Notes under the pieces: generated by a model
What the model was told of the DNA's origin: nothing
Seen by the model: the letters and a program-made list of their open reading frames with translations, nothing else
The model's database searches: none
NCBI GenBank assembly: GCA_017404585.1
Contig: JAFRCB010000318.1
Location: 1 to 11,774, forward strand
Direction: 5' to 3'
Length of the DNA stretch: 11,774 nt
Origin: Lachnospiraceae bacterium
GTDB lineage: Bacteria > Bacillota > Clostridia > Lachnospirales > Lachnospiraceae
Made by a program: the position numbers and the translations under genes
Part shown: one piece after another, positions 1 through 8,160 of the stretch
How the letters are laid out: every line of letters starts with the position of its first letter
How positions within the stretch are numbered: the stretch's first letter is position 1

Positions 1-1
1 G

Positions 2-1354
2 ACGCAAAAAATCACTCTGAGTCTGACTCTTATAGCTCTTGTGGCTGTACTGTCCGCCGCGTTCGGCATCACACTGGTCTACTACAGCCTGTTGCAGACG
101 CAGGTCAAAAAAGATCTTGCCCTGTACACCCGTCTCCTCGCTGACACAGGTGTCTTTCAGACTGCTTATGCGGGCACGGAAGATGTCAATGCCTATGTGG
201 AAAGCGCTGCCCTTGTCGAGCTGAAACGCGATAACCCGAGGATCACCTGGATCTCCGGCAGCGGCACCGTGCTCTATGACAATGGTGCCGATGTCTCCGG
301 CCTTGCCAATCATCTGGACCGTCCCGAGATTCAGGAGGCCATAGAGACCGGATCCGGCGAAATCGTACGACACTCGGACACATTCAATCTGAATACATTC
401 TACTATGCGCTTCTGCTTGAAGACGGGACCATTCTCCGCACGTCATCCGAAGTCAGTTCCATCACCGGAGTCTTTGTCAGCTCACTCCCTGTGATATTCG
501 GCATATGCGCGGTCTTTCTGGTGATTTGCATCATTCTGGGGCACTTTCTCTCTCTCCAGCTTATAAAACCTCTGAACGTCATGGCTGAGCATCTGGATTC
601 ACCCATAAAGACTCCGGTCTACAGGGAGCTTCAGCCTTTCGCCGACAAGATCCGCGCCCAGCACGAAAACATCCTGGAGGCGGCTTCCGTGCGTCAGGAT
701 TTCACCGCCAATATCTCTCATGAGCTCAAAACTCCCCTGACAGCCATTTCCGGCTATGCAGAGCTTATTGAGACCGGCATGGTGAGCGGCGAACAGATAC
801 CTCACATAGCAGAGCAGATCCGCCATAATTCCAATCGTCTTCTCTCCCTCATAAACGACATCATACGCCTGTCCGAGCTGGACCATAAGGAACTGCCGAG
901 AAAATTTACGTCCGTAGATTTAAAGACTGTCGCGGAAGACTGCAGTGCCAACCTGAGCGTCAGCGCAGAAAAACACCATCTGTCACTCTCCTGCCGATGT
1001 CAATCCGCAGTCCTGTCGGCTGACCGCGATCTTATAAAGGAGCTTATTGAGAACCTGATCCAGAACGCTATCCAGTACAACCGTGAAAACGGATCCATCC
1101 TTGTCCGTACCGGAATGGAGAACGGCTGTCCGTTCCTCTCTGTTTTGGACAGCGGTATCGGCATACCGAAAAATGAGCAGGAACGGATCTTCGAGCGCTT
1201 CTATCGGATAGACAAAAGCCGGTCCCGCGAAACAGGCGGAACCGGTCTTGGACTTGCCATAGTAAAACATATTGCGGAAATACACGACGCAAAAATCAAC
1301 GTGGAAAGTGAGCCGGGACAGGGAACATGCGTAACAGTGCAGTTCATCCGGTAA
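2..1354 (+). CDS. Sensor histidine kinase, PhoR/WalK-like (5' partial)
   Basis: Membrane sensor kinase of a two-component system; it should autophosphorylate on histidine and pass the phosphate to a response regulator, probably encoded just upstream outside the window. The frame is open to the left edge, and a hydrophobic segment begins at once (bases 14-85), so the true start is upstream. An in-frame GTG at 41 lies inside this first membrane segment and is unlikely to be the start. Numbering from base 41: an extracytoplasmic sensor region at about 20-145, a second membrane segment at 148-172, a short HAMP-like linker, then the HisKA H-box SHELKTPL with phospho-acceptor His227 (bases 719-721). 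The ATPase domain shows an N-box (ELIENLIQNAIQYN, 334-347), G1 DSGIGIP (370-376), F-box ERFYR (385-389) and G2 GGTGLGLAIV (399-408). All catalytic motifs are intact. The ligand cannot be inferred. Confidence 0.95.
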   Translation, partial: TQKITLSLTLIALVAVLSAAFGITLVYYSLLQTQVKKDLALYTRLLADTGVFQTAYAGTEDVNAYVESAALVELKRDNPRITWISGSGTVLYDNGADVSGLANHLDRPEIQEAIETGSGEIVRHSDTFNLNTFYYALLLEDGTILRTSSEVSSITGVFVSSLPVIFGICAVFLVICIILGHFLSLQLIKPLNVMAEHLDSPIKTPVYRELQPFADKIRAQHENILEAASVRQDFTANISHELKTPLTAISGYAELIETGMVSGEQIPHIAEQIRHNSNRLLSLINDIIRLSELDHKELPRKFTSVDLKTVAEDCSANLSVSAEKHHLSLSCRCQSAVLSADRDLIKELIENLIQNAIQYNRENGSILVRTGMENGCPFLSVLDSGIGIPKNEQERIFERFYRIDKSRSRETGGTGLGLAIVKHIAEIHDAKINVESEPGQGTCVTVQFIR

Positions 1355-1358
1355 CAGA

Positions 1359-1455
1359 GGGCTGTCGCATTAAGGCGCGCCACCACTATATATGGCAGAC
1401 GTTATTTGCAAATGTCTGCCATATATAGTGGTGACGCCGTCTAATGCGGCAGCCC
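1359..1455. repeat. 97-bp near-perfect inverted repeat between convergent genes
   Basis: Arms 1359-1400 and 1414-1455 are 42 bp each and match at about 36 positions; the inner 20 bp (1381-1400 against 1414-1433) are perfect. With one G-U pair the stem can extend to 1403/1411, leaving a 7-nt loop. It starts 4 bp after the kinase stop and ends 24 bp before the trpA stop, so it would fold in both transcripts and may act as a bidirectional terminator. However, no strong U-tract follows on either strand (only TTTT near 1460). Length and symmetry also fit a small MITE-like or REP-like element; no target-site duplication is evident. Seen directly: the symmetry. Inferred: the role. Confidence 0.85.
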
Positions 1456-1479
1456 AATTGTTTTCGAGTCTGCGTCACT

Positions 1480-2250
1480 TCACATAATCGCATCCTTCAT
1501 AGACTTTACATACCTGCCTACATGTGCGGGGGCGTCTTTTCCGTATTTTTGAAGCAGTTTGATGATGGCTGAGCCGACGATCGCCCCGTCGGAAATATCC
1601 GCCATTTTCTTCGCCTGCTCGGGGGTGGAGATACCAAACCCGATCGCGCACGGGATATCGGTGTGCTCTCTCACTACACTGACAATGGAACCAAGATCCG
1701 TTGTAATTTCGCTCCGGGTACCTGTGACGCCGAGACTGGAAACAATATAGAGAAAGCCTTCGGCCTCCCCGGCAATCATGGCGATGCGGTTTTCGGAGGT
1801 GGGTGCGATGAGCGATATCAGATCGACCCCGTACTGCCTGCAATACGGCAGAAACTCTTCTTTTTCCTCAAACGGAAGATCCGGCAAAATGAGTCCGTCA
1901 ATGCCAACGTCCTGACAGGTAGAAATGAACTTTTCCGCTCCGTAGGAAAACACTACGTTGGCATACGTCATAAATACCATCGGCACCGCAACATCGCGGC
2001 TCAGTTCCCTGACAAAATCAAATATCTTATCTGTCGTGACGCCGCCGCTTAGCGCCCTGATATTTGCCCCCTGAATGACAGGACCCTCCGCGGTCGGATC
2101 GGAGAACGGGATTCCGAGCTCAACGAGATCCGCGCCGTTTTGGACAGCGGCGCGGACGACCGCCGCAGTTGTCTCAAGATCGGGATCGCCGCAGGTGATA
2201 AAGGGGATGAAAGCCTTACCGTTTTCAAATGCAGATTTAATCTTACTCAT
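1480..2250 (-). CDS. trpA: Tryptophan synthase alpha subunit
   Basis: Cleaves indole-3-glycerol phosphate to indole and glyceraldehyde 3-phosphate; the indole is channelled to TrpB in the alpha2beta2 complex in the cytosol. The ATG at 2248-2250 is chosen because GGGGAGG lies about 6 nt upstream; an in-frame extension to 2277 lacks such a site. The product is 256 aa, slightly short of the usual 260-270. The TIM-barrel signature [14 protein letters not shown] is present, with catalytic Glu at residue 44 (Salmonella Glu49). The position of the second catalytic acid (Salmonella Asp60) is Glu55. The start overlaps the trpB stop by 8 bp, so the two subunits are translationally coupled. It is the last gene of the operon. 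Confidence 0.96.
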   Translation of the reverse strand: MSKIKSAFENGKAFIPFITCGDPDLETTAAVVRAAVQNGADLVELGIPFSDPTAEGPVIQGANIRALSGGVTTDKIFDFVRELSRDVAVPMVFMTYANVVFSYGAEKFISTCQDVGIDGLILPDLPFEEKEEFLPYCRQYGVDLISLIAPTSENRIAMIAGEAEGFLYIVSSLGVTGTRSEITTDLGSIVSVVREHTDIPCAIGFGISTPEQAKKMADISDGAIVGSAIIKLLQKYGKDAPAHVGRYVKSMKDAIM

Positions 2251-3433
2251 GGATATCCTCCCCTCTGTAGCGGGCAATGGCTGCGCAGTCCTTGTCGCCT
2301 CTGCCGGAAATCGTGATTACGATGATCTTATCTTTCTCCATTGTCGGCGCAAGCTTCATCGCCTGCGCGACCGCGTGAGCTGATTCGATTGCCGGGATGA
2401 TGCCTTCCGTCTTTGCCAGATATTCAAATGCATTTACCGCTTCGTCATCCGTGACGGGAATATACTCCGCTCTTCCGATATCGTGCAGATACGCATGCTC
2501 GGGTCCGACACCGGGATAATCGAGCCCTGCGGAAATTGAATAAACAGGCGCGATCTGGCCATACTTATCCTGGCAGAAATAGGATTTCATGCCGTGAAAG
2601 ATGCCCAGCCTTCCGGTCGCGATGGTCGCAGCCGTCTCAAATGTGTCAGTACCTCTCCCGGCCGCTTCGCAGCCGATCAGCCTTACATCTTTATCCTCAA
2701 TAAAGTGGTAGAAGCTGCCAATCGCGTTGGACCCGCCGCCCACACAGGCAATGACCGCATCGGGCAGTCTTCCCTCCTTTTGAAGGATCTGTTCTTTGAT
2801 CTCCTCGGAGATGACTGCCTGAAAATCGCGGACAATCGTCGGGAACGGATGCGGTCCCATGACCGACCCGAGGCAGTAGTGAGTGTCGCTGATTCGGGAA
2901 GTCCACTCTCGCATCGCTTCGGATACGGCATCCTTCAGCGTCGCCGTGCCCGTCTTTACAGGGATTACCTCCGCGCCGAGCAGCCTCATGCGATAAACGT
3001 TGAGAGCCTGGCGGATGGTATCCTCCTCTCCCCTGAACACAACGCATTCCATGCCCATCAGCGCAGCGGCCGTTGCCGTCGCCACACCGTGCTGGCCTGC
3101 TCCTGTCTCCGCGATCAGGCGTGTCTTGCCCATCTTCTTCGCAAGCAGAGCCTGGCCGAGCACATTGTTGATCTTGTGCGCTCCGGTGTGATTCAGGTCT
3201 TCTCGCTTCAGATAAATTTTCGCGCCGCCAAGGTCCTTCGTCATCTTTTCGGCATAATAAAGACGTGACGGCCTTCCAGCATATTCATTAAAAAGATCGG
3301 TAAGTTCTCTGCGAAAATCAGGATCGTCCTTATAGTGGTTATATGCCTCTTCCAGTTCAATCACCGCATTCATCAGCGTCTCGGGAATATACTGACCGCC
3401 GTGAATCCCAAAACGTCCATTTGGATTCGTCAT
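2243..3433 (-). CDS. trpB: Tryptophan synthase beta subunit
   Basis: PLP enzyme that condenses indole with L-serine to give L-tryptophan; partner of TrpA. 396 aa, the normal length for TrpB1. The PLP lysine is Lys87 in HTGAHKINN and the catalytic acid is Glu109 in AETGAGQHG, both at the same numbers as in the Salmonella enzyme. The phosphate-binding glycine loop GGGSNAIG follows at about 233-240. It is preceded by AGAGGTGA inside the end of trpF, and its ATG overlaps the trpF stop in an ATGA arrangement. No key residue is missing. Confidence 0.98.
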   Translation of the reverse strand: MTNPNGRFGIHGGQYIPETLMNAVIELEEAYNHYKDDPDFRRELTDLFNEYAGRPSRLYYAEKMTKDLGGAKIYLKREDLNHTGAHKINNVLGQALLAKKMGKTRLIAETGAGQHGVATATAAALMGMECVVFRGEEDTIRQALNVYRMRLLGAEVIPVKTGTATLKDAVSEAMREWTSRISDTHYCLGSVMGPHPFPTIVRDFQAVISEEIKEQILQKEGRLPDAVIACVGGGSNAIGSFYHFIEDKDVRLIGCEAAGRGTDTFETAATIATGRLGIFHGMKSYFCQDKYGQIAPVYSISAGLDYPGVGPEHAYLHDIGRAEYIPVTDDEAVNAFEYLAKTEGIIPAIESAHAVAQAMKLAPTMEKDKIIVITISGRGDKDCAAIARYRGEDIHE

Positions 3434-4035
3434 ATCTTTTCACCTCTTACAGCGGCGGCAAATGCCGCCATCTTTACTTTATCTTTCACCCCATCCGTTT
3501 CAATACCGGAACTCACATCGACTGCATAGGGAGTCAGCTGTTCAACTGCGTTTTCCACATTGTCCGGTGATAATCCACCGGCAAGGAAATACGGTCTTTT
3601 CATGTTTTTTATGAGCTTCCAGTCAAATACCTCGCCCGTCCCCGCGCCGGAGTCGAGCAGCACATGATCCGCCGTGCATTTTTCTGCCTCCGCAATATCC
3701 TCTGCAGTTTTAATGCGGAAAGCTCTGATGATCGGCTTGCCGGTGAGCTGTCTCAAATGCCCGATGTATTCCGCATCCTCGCTGCCGTGAAGCTGCGCAA
3801 TATCAATGACATCTGTCTCAAGCAGCTCCGCGACATGGCAGGGAGTGTCATTTACGAACACGCCCACAGCCTTGATTCCTGCCGCAAGCCGACGCTTTAG
3901 TCCCGCCGCCCTTTCAGGCGTAACGTATCGTTTACTTTTCGGAGCGAACACGAAGCCGACATATTCCGGTCTTAATTCATTTGCCGCATCTATATCACAG
4001 TCCCCGGTCAAACCGCAAAATTTTATTTTCGTCAT
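3430..4035 (-). CDS. trpF: Phosphoribosylanthranilate isomerase
   Basis: Converts N-(5'-phosphoribosyl)anthranilate into the carboxyphenylamino-deoxyribulose phosphate (CdRP) used by TrpC. 201 aa, a single TIM barrel of normal length. The N-terminus KFCGLT carries the catalytic cysteine (Cys7), and the general acid is Asp128 in LLDSGAGTG; these match the Cys/Asp pair of the family. [12 protein letters not shown] (28-39) is also typical. It is separate from trpC, unlike the enterobacterial trpC-trpF fusion. ATGA overlaps at both ends tie it into the operon. Confidence 0.97.
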   Translation of the reverse strand: MTKIKFCGLTGDCDIDAANELRPEYVGFVFAPKSKRYVTPERAAGLKRRLAAGIKAVGVFVNDTPCHVAELLETDVIDIAQLHGSEDAEYIGHLRQLTGKPIIRAFRIKTAEDIAEAEKCTADHVLLDSGAGTGEVFDWKLIKNMKRPYFLAGGLSPDNVENAVEQLTPYAVDVSSGIETDGVKDKVKMAAFAAAVRGEKI

Positions 4036-4814
4036 ATCACACCTCGAAGTTCTGCGAGTCTGGTTTTCTTATCCTCCGCCCGCATCAAAGCTTCGCCGAT
4101 CAGGACGGCATCCGCGCCGATCTCCCGGAGCCGCGCGACATCCGAAGCATCTTTCACACCGCTCTCCGCGACAAATATTACCTCGCGTGGGATAAGATTT
4201 CTCAGCCTTCGGCAGTTGTCCATATTCACGGAAAAGTCCTTAAGATTACGGTTGTTCACGCCGATCATCCTCGCCCCCGCCCTCAGTGCAGCGGCAACTT
4301 CCGTTTCATCGTGGGCCTCCACCAGGGCGGACAGCCCCAGTTCATCGCAGATGCTGATGTACTTCCCGATTTCTTCCTCGCTCAGAATGGAACAAATGAG
4401 AAGCACCGCTGATGCGCCGAGCAGCTTCGCCTCGTAGATCATATACTCATCCACCACGAAATCCTTGCGGAGGCACGGGATAGATACCGCGGCGGCAATC
4501 TCTCTCAGATATTCGTCCCTTCCGAGGAACCATTTCGGCTCAGTCAGCACCGAAATGCAGTCAGCGCCTGCCGCCTCATACTCTTTTGCGATCTGCAGAT
4601 ACGGAAAATCCGGCGCGATCAGCCCTTTAGAGGGAGATGCCTTCTTGCACTCGCAAATAAATGCCGTTTTCTCCTTTTTTATTGCATTTTCAAAAACAAA
4701 TTGCCCTTTTTCAGAGACCAATGCCTGCCGCTTAAGCGCCTCCGGCGGCACCTCCTTTTTGGCTTCGGCTACGCGATGGCGGGCGTGATCCGCAAGCTGA
4801 TCAAGTATCGTCAT
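4032..4814 (-). CDS. trpC: Indole-3-glycerol-phosphate synthase
   Basis: Ring-closing decarboxylase that turns CdRP into indole-3-glycerol phosphate, the TrpA substrate. 260 aa, a normal monofunctional TIM barrel. The strand-1 motif [10 protein letters not shown] gives Glu55 and Lys57, equivalent to the family's catalytic pair. [16 protein letters not shown] supplies the second catalytic lysine. [18 protein letters not shown] and the phosphate-binding FVAESGV follow in the expected order. Start and stop each overlap the neighbouring gene by 4 bp (ATGA). Confidence 0.97.
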   Translation of the reverse strand: MTILDQLADHARHRVAEAKKEVPPEALKRQALVSEKGQFVFENAIKKEKTAFICECKKASPSKGLIAPDFPYLQIAKEYEAAGADCISVLTEPKWFLGRDEYLREIAAAVSIPCLRKDFVVDEYMIYEAKLLGASAVLLICSILSEEEIGKYISICDELGLSALVEAHDETEVAAALRAGARMIGVNNRNLKDFSVNMDNCRRLRNLIPREVIFVAESGVKDASDVARLREIGADAVLIGEALMRAEDKKTRLAELRGVI

Positions 4815-5842
4815 TCCTCGACCTCCGGTCTGTTGCTGACTTCGATGAGAGCGTTCAGGGTCTTAAGAGCTTTGCCTGAGTCAATGATCTCTGCGGCAAG
4901 GGCAATACCGTCCTTCATGCTGTCCGCTTTGCCGCAGATATAAAGTGACGCGCCTGCGTTCAAAAGAACGGCGTTTCTCTTGGGACCTTTTTCACCGTTC
5001 AAAATAGCCAGGGTGATTTCAGCATTTTCTTCCGGAGTACCGCCGACCAGATCCCCCTTCGCGCAGCGCTCAAAACCGAAATCTTCCGGCCTCACTACCG
5101 AAGTCTTGAACCAGCCGTCACGAATCTCGCAGATCGTAGTCGGTGCGCTGAGAGAAATCTCATCAAGCTTATCCTGACCGTACACGACCATGCCGCGTCT
5201 GACACCGAGATTGGCAAGGACCTGCGCAAGCGGCTCCACAAGATAATCATCATACACGCCGAGGAGCTGCATGGACGGTGTGCCGGGGTTGGTAAGCGGC
5301 CCGAGGATGTTGAATACCGTGCGGAAGCCCAATTCCCTTCGGATCGCGCCCACATATTTCATGGAAGTGTGATATTTCTGCGCGAAGAAGAAGCACATAC
5401 CGACTTCGTTCAGGAGCTCAATGCACCGCGCCGGGCTCTGCCGTATATTGACACCAAGGGCTTCCAGACAGTCCGCGGTACCACACTGGGAGGAGGCAGC
5501 GCGGTTGCCGTGCTTTGCCACCTTCACGCCCGCTGCCGCCGCAACGAGAGCCGAAGTTGTTGAGATATTGAAGCTGTGAGCATTGTCGCCGCCTGTTCCG
5601 ACGATCTCGAAGAGCTCCATTCCCGTCTCGACTCTGGTCGCGTGCGCTCTCATAGCCGCCGCGCAGCCCGCGATTTCATCGCTGGTCTCGGCTCGCGCGC
5701 TCTTGGTGGAGAGCGACGCCAGGAACGCTGCGTTCTGAGTGGCAGTCGTCTCGCCGCTCATAATTTCATTCATTACTGTATATGCCTCGTCATAGGTGAG
5801 GTCTTCCTTGCTTACGATTTTTACAATTGCCTCTTTGATCAT
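4811..5842 (-). CDS. trpD: Anthranilate phosphoribosyltransferase
   Basis: Transfers phosphoribose from PRPP to anthranilate, the second step specific to tryptophan synthesis. 343 aa, normal for a stand-alone TrpD without a fused glutaminase domain. The PRPP-binding loop [14 protein letters not shown] starts at residue 82, KHGNRAASS at 110, and the metal-binding region DKLDEIS is present. The start is supported by AAAGGAGG (5851-5858) 8 nt upstream. It is the first gene of the operon, and about 150 nt of mRNA separate it from the T-box terminator. Anthranilate must come from TrpE/TrpG encoded elsewhere, since neither is in the window. Confidence 0.97.
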   Translation of the reverse strand: MIKEAIVKIVSKEDLTYDEAYTVMNEIMSGETTATQNAAFLASLSTKSARAETSDEIAGCAAAMRAHATRVETGMELFEIVGTGGDNAHSFNISTTSALVAAAAGVKVAKHGNRAASSQCGTADCLEALGVNIRQSPARCIELLNEVGMCFFFAQKYHTSMKYVGAIRRELGFRTVFNILGPLTNPGTPSMQLLGVYDDYLVEPLAQVLANLGVRRGMVVYGQDKLDEISLSAPTTICEIRDGWFKTSVVRPEDFGFERCAKGDLVGGTPEENAEITLAILNGEKGPKRNAVLLNAGASLYICGKADSMKDGIALAAEIIDSGKALKTLNALIEVSNRPEVEE

Positions 5843-5861
5843 GAATCCTGCCTCCTTTGAT

Positions 5862-5918
5862 AATTCAAGTCTCGCTCACGAGACCTTGCGCGGGATTCGG
5901 GTCAGCGTCAGCCGACAT
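5862..5918. repeat. Two-hairpin interspersed repeat, copy A
   Basis: 57-bp segment matching 8161-8216 at about 42 of 58 aligned columns, including AATTCAAGTCTCG at one end and GACAT at the other. It contains two potential small hairpins: AAGTCTCG against CGAGACCTT with a 4-nt loop, and GTCAGC against GCCGAC with a 4-nt loop. It lies in the trp mRNA between the T-box terminator and the trpD ribosome binding site, which it abuts. It resembles a small dispersed palindromic repeat; its function is unknown. Confidence 0.6.
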
Positions 5919-5992
5919 CTTCCGGACCGGATCCCTGCGTCAATAAATCATTTGCCGTTACACTTTCTGCCAAAGGATATATTCTATGAAAT

Positions 5993-6032
5993 AAAAAACG
6001 TCCCTGACAGAATACTTTTTCTGTCAAGGACG
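5993..6032 (-). terminator. T-box regulated intrinsic terminator
   Basis: On the minus strand, CGTCCTTGACAG (6032-6021) pairs with CTGTCAGGGACG (6010-5999) over 12 bp with one G-U pair. The loop has 10 nt, and six U residues follow (5998-5993). This is the OFF structure of the trp T-box leader. Confidence 0.93.
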
Positions 6033-6281
6033 AATAATTCATTATCCGCGGTGCCACCTTGATTCACGAGCCATCTCGCGCGCTTAGCAGGATACAAACA
6101 TATCCCCGGCATATAACGTCTGCCTTCAACGTCGCAGAATACTCAGCGCAAAAACGCTTTTGACTGCGCCCTCAGCGGTCCATTTGACAACTTGTTACTT
6201 GCCTGATGCTCAGCATCGCAGGCTCTCTGTAGAGTCATCATTGCCGTTATCTCCGCTTCAACGGTATAAATAATTAAATTT
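5993..6281 (-). promoter_or_regulatory. T-box leader (tRNA-Trp sensing) of the trp operon
   Basis: Transcription-attenuating riboswitch that reads the charging state of a tRNA. On the minus strand the invariant T-box sequence AAGGUGGCACCGCGG is at 6060-6046. Its UGGC would pair with the tRNA NCCA end, and C fits a G discriminator as in Bacillus tRNA-Trp. A UGG triplet followed by A (6182-6180) in the Stem I region is the likely specifier for tRNA-Trp. An apical-type hairpin with GCCTG/CAGGC arms lies upstream of it. The terminator at 6032-5993 is the alternative to the antiterminator. Uncharged tRNA-Trp should stabilise antitermination and permit trpDCFBA expression. The leader is about 290 nt, a usual size. 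The specifier assignment is an inference supported by the downstream genes. Confidence 0.93.
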
Positions 6282-6287
6282 TTTAAA

Positions 6288-6316
6288 ATATTATCACAGG
6301 GTCAATTCTCTGTCAA
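6288..6316 (-). promoter_or_regulatory. Sigma-A promoter of the trp T-box/operon
   Basis: TTGACA (6316-6311), a 17-bp spacer, then TAATAT (6293-6288) on the minus strand: consensus -35, near-consensus -10 and ideal spacing. Start of transcription is expected near 6281, just ahead of the T-box Stem I. No operator is obvious, consistent with control by attenuation. Confidence 0.85.
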
Positions 6317-6334
6317 TATATATTTAGCAGAACC

Positions 6335-6590
6335 GGATTCTGTTTATATTCAAGCACAGCAGTTCCGACGGGCTGCACAATACTTCCTGATCCGGCGTCA
6401 GCATCATCTTCATCGACAATCGCAGGTCCTGCCCTCCGAGCTTGCGTAGGGACGGCTCGCCGTCTCTACGCGATCTCTCAGTCGGACCTGCAATGTTTTT
6501 CTCACGAAGATGGATGCTTTCCGCCGGACTCGAACTTTTTAACGCAGCCTGTCGGAACTGTTACTTTGAGAATAGTTTTCCATTATCCAG
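6335..6590. repeat. Long diverged inverted repeat with central hairpin
   Basis: The centre is a hairpin with 12-bp arms, GCGTAGGGACGG (6444-6455) and CCGTCTCTACGC (6460-6471), with one mismatch/G-U and a CTCG loop. Outside it GCAGGTCC (6422-6429) pairs with GGACCTGC (6484-6491). Further out, 6361-6376 matches the reverse complement of 6544-6559 at 15 of 16 positions. Weaker similarity with small indels links the stretches between these blocks and extends towards 6335 and 6590. The whole intergenic space between the DUF3737 stop (6597) and the trp promoter is therefore one imperfect palindrome with arms of roughly 110-125 bp. It holds no convincing gene. It may be an old inverted duplication, a MITE-like element or an elaborate terminator; the outer limits are approximate. 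Confidence 0.65.
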
Positions 6591-6596
6591 ATATCT

Positions 6597-7442
6597 TCAG
6601 ACGCAGCCATTTTTCACATATACCTTCCCCTCGGCTTCGGGATCATCCATGATGATCTCACCGACAGACTCCGCTGTGATTCTACCGCTGTGGGGATTCT
6701 TGATGCTCAGGACGTCTGAGACGATCTCCGCCTCCACGTCAGATTTCTCAAAGGCCAGGTCACAGTCGACCATACGACAGTTAATGAGCTTTAAGCCCTT
6801 GCAGTAGCACAGGGGCTGTGTGCCGATCAGTGTACAGTTTTCAAATGTGACATTCTCGCAATACCAGGCAAGATATTCACCCTTCACGACACTGTCCCTG
6901 ACAATGACATTCCTTGCATGCCAGAAGGCATCCTTTGTGTCAAAGTCACAGTTTGTAAAGACCGAGTCCGTGATGTACTGGAACGAATACTTGCCTTTAA
7001 GCTTTACGTTGTCAAATGTCAGATGATCTGAGCGCAGCATAAAGTACTCGCCCTCGACACTTGTATCCTCTATATTGATTCCGCGCACCGACCAGCCGAA
7101 CTCCGGGGATATGATGTCGCAGCCCTTAATTCTGACATTTGCACACTCTCTGAGGGCCTTGATCCCATGCAGTTTCGTGTCCTCAATCCAGGCGTCCTCT
7201 GTATACCAGAGGGCTGCGCGGCATGCTTCTGTCATCTCGCTTCCTGAAATTTTCAGCCCTTTATCATGCCAGAAAGGATATCTTAAATTAAAATAGCAGT
7301 CTTTAACAGCGATGTCTCTGCATTCCTTGAAGGCGCTCTCTCCGTCTGCCGGTCCGTCAAAGCGGCAGTCCACAACTTCCACATCTTTGCTTCCATACAG
7401 CGCTCTTTCTTCATCAAATGTCTGGTTCATTATCGTCTTCAT
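6597..7442 (-). CDS. DUF3737 family protein (right-handed beta-helix)
   Basis: Protein of unknown function, 281 aa. The sequence is a run of short repeats of the beta-helix type in which hydrophobic residues alternate with a Cys/Asp/Asn turn, for example VEVVDCRFDG, VRIKGCDI, SVFTNCDF, VTFENCTLIG and LKLINCRMVDCD. This pattern and motifs such as FWHDKGLKI and AALWYTEDAW are what I associate with the DUF3737 family, a predicted cytosolic parallel beta-helix. There is no signal peptide. The ATG at 7440-7442 has GAGGAGA about 9 nt upstream. It lies 54 nt downstream of the lipoprotein gene with no clear promoter or terminator between, so cotranscription is likely. Similar folds bind or process carbohydrates, but no catalytic residues can be assigned here. 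Confidence 0.88.
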   Translation of the reverse strand: MKTIMNQTFDEERALYGSKDVEVVDCRFDGPADGESAFKECRDIAVKDCYFNLRYPFWHDKGLKISGSEMTEACRAALWYTEDAWIEDTKLHGIKALRECANVRIKGCDIISPEFGWSVRGINIEDTSVEGEYFMLRSDHLTFDNVKLKGKYSFQYITDSVFTNCDFDTKDAFWHARNVIVRDSVVKGEYLAWYCENVTFENCTLIGTQPLCYCKGLKLINCRMVDCDLAFEKSDVEAEIVSDVLSIKNPHSGRITAESVGEIIMDDPEAEGKVYVKNGCV

Positions 7443-7496
7443 ATCATCCGGTCTCCTCTACATCTGAGTCCTCTAACCAAGTCCTTATAATTCTTT

Positions 7497-8024
7497 TTAT
7501 TTTCCATCTTCCAGGCTGACGGTAATAACAACATCGCCATTACCGAGAAGCTGCGTCATTCCTGCCGCATCCTGATCTGTGATATGTCCCAGCCTCGTAT
7601 ATGCCCAGGAATTACTGCCATAGAATACCACTATCTGATTCCCTGAATACAGGACTATGTCACCTGCTGACGTTGTCGTCTGTACGTCATTTCTCGGAAG
7701 ACTTGCATCGATTGAACCTACCTGTTCAAAGCCTCCGTACATGGACATCTGTATGGTGAGCGGTTCGCTGCCGCATAATTTCCGAAGCGCTTCAACTGAT
7801 TCATTCTCTTCCCATGCTACTTCTACTATAGTATCCGAAATCTTAAGCTGCAACATTTTCTCTGTCTCTTCCTCCGCTGTTTGTTTTTTGCTGTCTGATC
7901 CGGTTATCTCTTCCGACGTCGTATCTTTATCGGAAAGAGTATCGATATTACCTTGACTACAGCCGGTCAGAAGAACTGTCACTGCTGTGATCAATACAAG
8001 AACGAACATTTTCTTGTTTTTCAT
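7497..8024 (-). CDS. Cyclophilin-like domain lipoprotein
   Basis: 175-aa exported lipoprotein. The N-terminus MKNKK, a hydrophobic stretch and the lipobox LLTGC predict processing at Cys22 and lipid anchoring to the outer face of the membrane. A Ser/Thr/Glu-rich spacer (about 23-55) leads to a C-terminal domain (about 57-172). That domain has the LKISDTIVEVAWEEN start, MSMYGGFEQVGSID, GDIVLYSGNQIVVFYG and YTRLGHI features of the cyclophilin_like2 fold (TM1367-like). Such domains resemble peptidyl-prolyl isomerases, but the eukaryotic cyclophilin active-site residues are not recognisable, so isomerase activity should not be assumed. The start is supported by GAGGGAAG about 6 nt upstream and by a promoter at 8069-8097. 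Confidence 0.87.
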   Translation of the reverse strand: MKNKKMFVLVLITAVTVLLTGCSQGNIDTLSDKDTTSEEITGSDSKKQTAEEETEKMLQLKISDTIVEVAWEENESVEALRKLCGSEPLTIQMSMYGGFEQVGSIDASLPRNDVQTTTSAGDIVLYSGNQIVVFYGSNSWAYTRLGHITDQDAAGMTQLLGNGDVVITVSLEDGK

Positions 8025-8068
8025 TTTCTTCCCTCGCCAGTGCCATTTATCACAACTCTTCAGTTAGC

Positions 8069-8097
8069 ATTATAACTTCAGTCCCGGAAAACGTCTA
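8069..8097 (-). promoter_or_regulatory. Probable promoter of the lipoprotein-DUF3737 unit
   Basis: On the minus strand TAGACG (8097-8092) and a perfect TATAAT (8074-8069) are separated by 17 bp, about 45 bp ahead of the lipoprotein ATG. A 16-bp imperfect palindrome (14 of 16 symmetric) at 8109-8124, just upstream of the -35, could be an operator; this is speculative. Confidence 0.6.
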
Positions 8098-8160
8098 ATA
8101 TCTATATCGAATACCATGATATTCTATTTAGGAATAGCTTTCGATCACTGTATAATCAAC

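Noticed and set aside
599..886. Minus-strand frame inside the histidine kinase
   Set aside because: It overlaps the H-box region of the kinase on the other strand and shows no independent coding features.
41..1354. GTG at 41 as the true start of the histidine kinase
   Set aside because: The frame is open to the window edge and the hydrophobic first membrane segment begins upstream of 41; starting there would cut the segment.
2594..3268. 224-codon plus-strand frame opposite trpB
   Set aside because: It is antisense to a fully motif-supported trpB, has no ribosome binding site and no recognisable domain; long shadow frames are common opposite genes of this base composition.
6113..6125. 12-nt match GGCAGACGTTAT shared by the T-box leader and the 1359-1455 repeat
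   Set aside because: The flanking sequences do not align, so a chance match is the simplest explanation.
6442..6807. 121-codon plus-strand frame running into DUF3737
   Set aside because: It starts in the central hairpin of the palindrome and continues antisense to DUF3737; it has no ribosome binding site and no domain.
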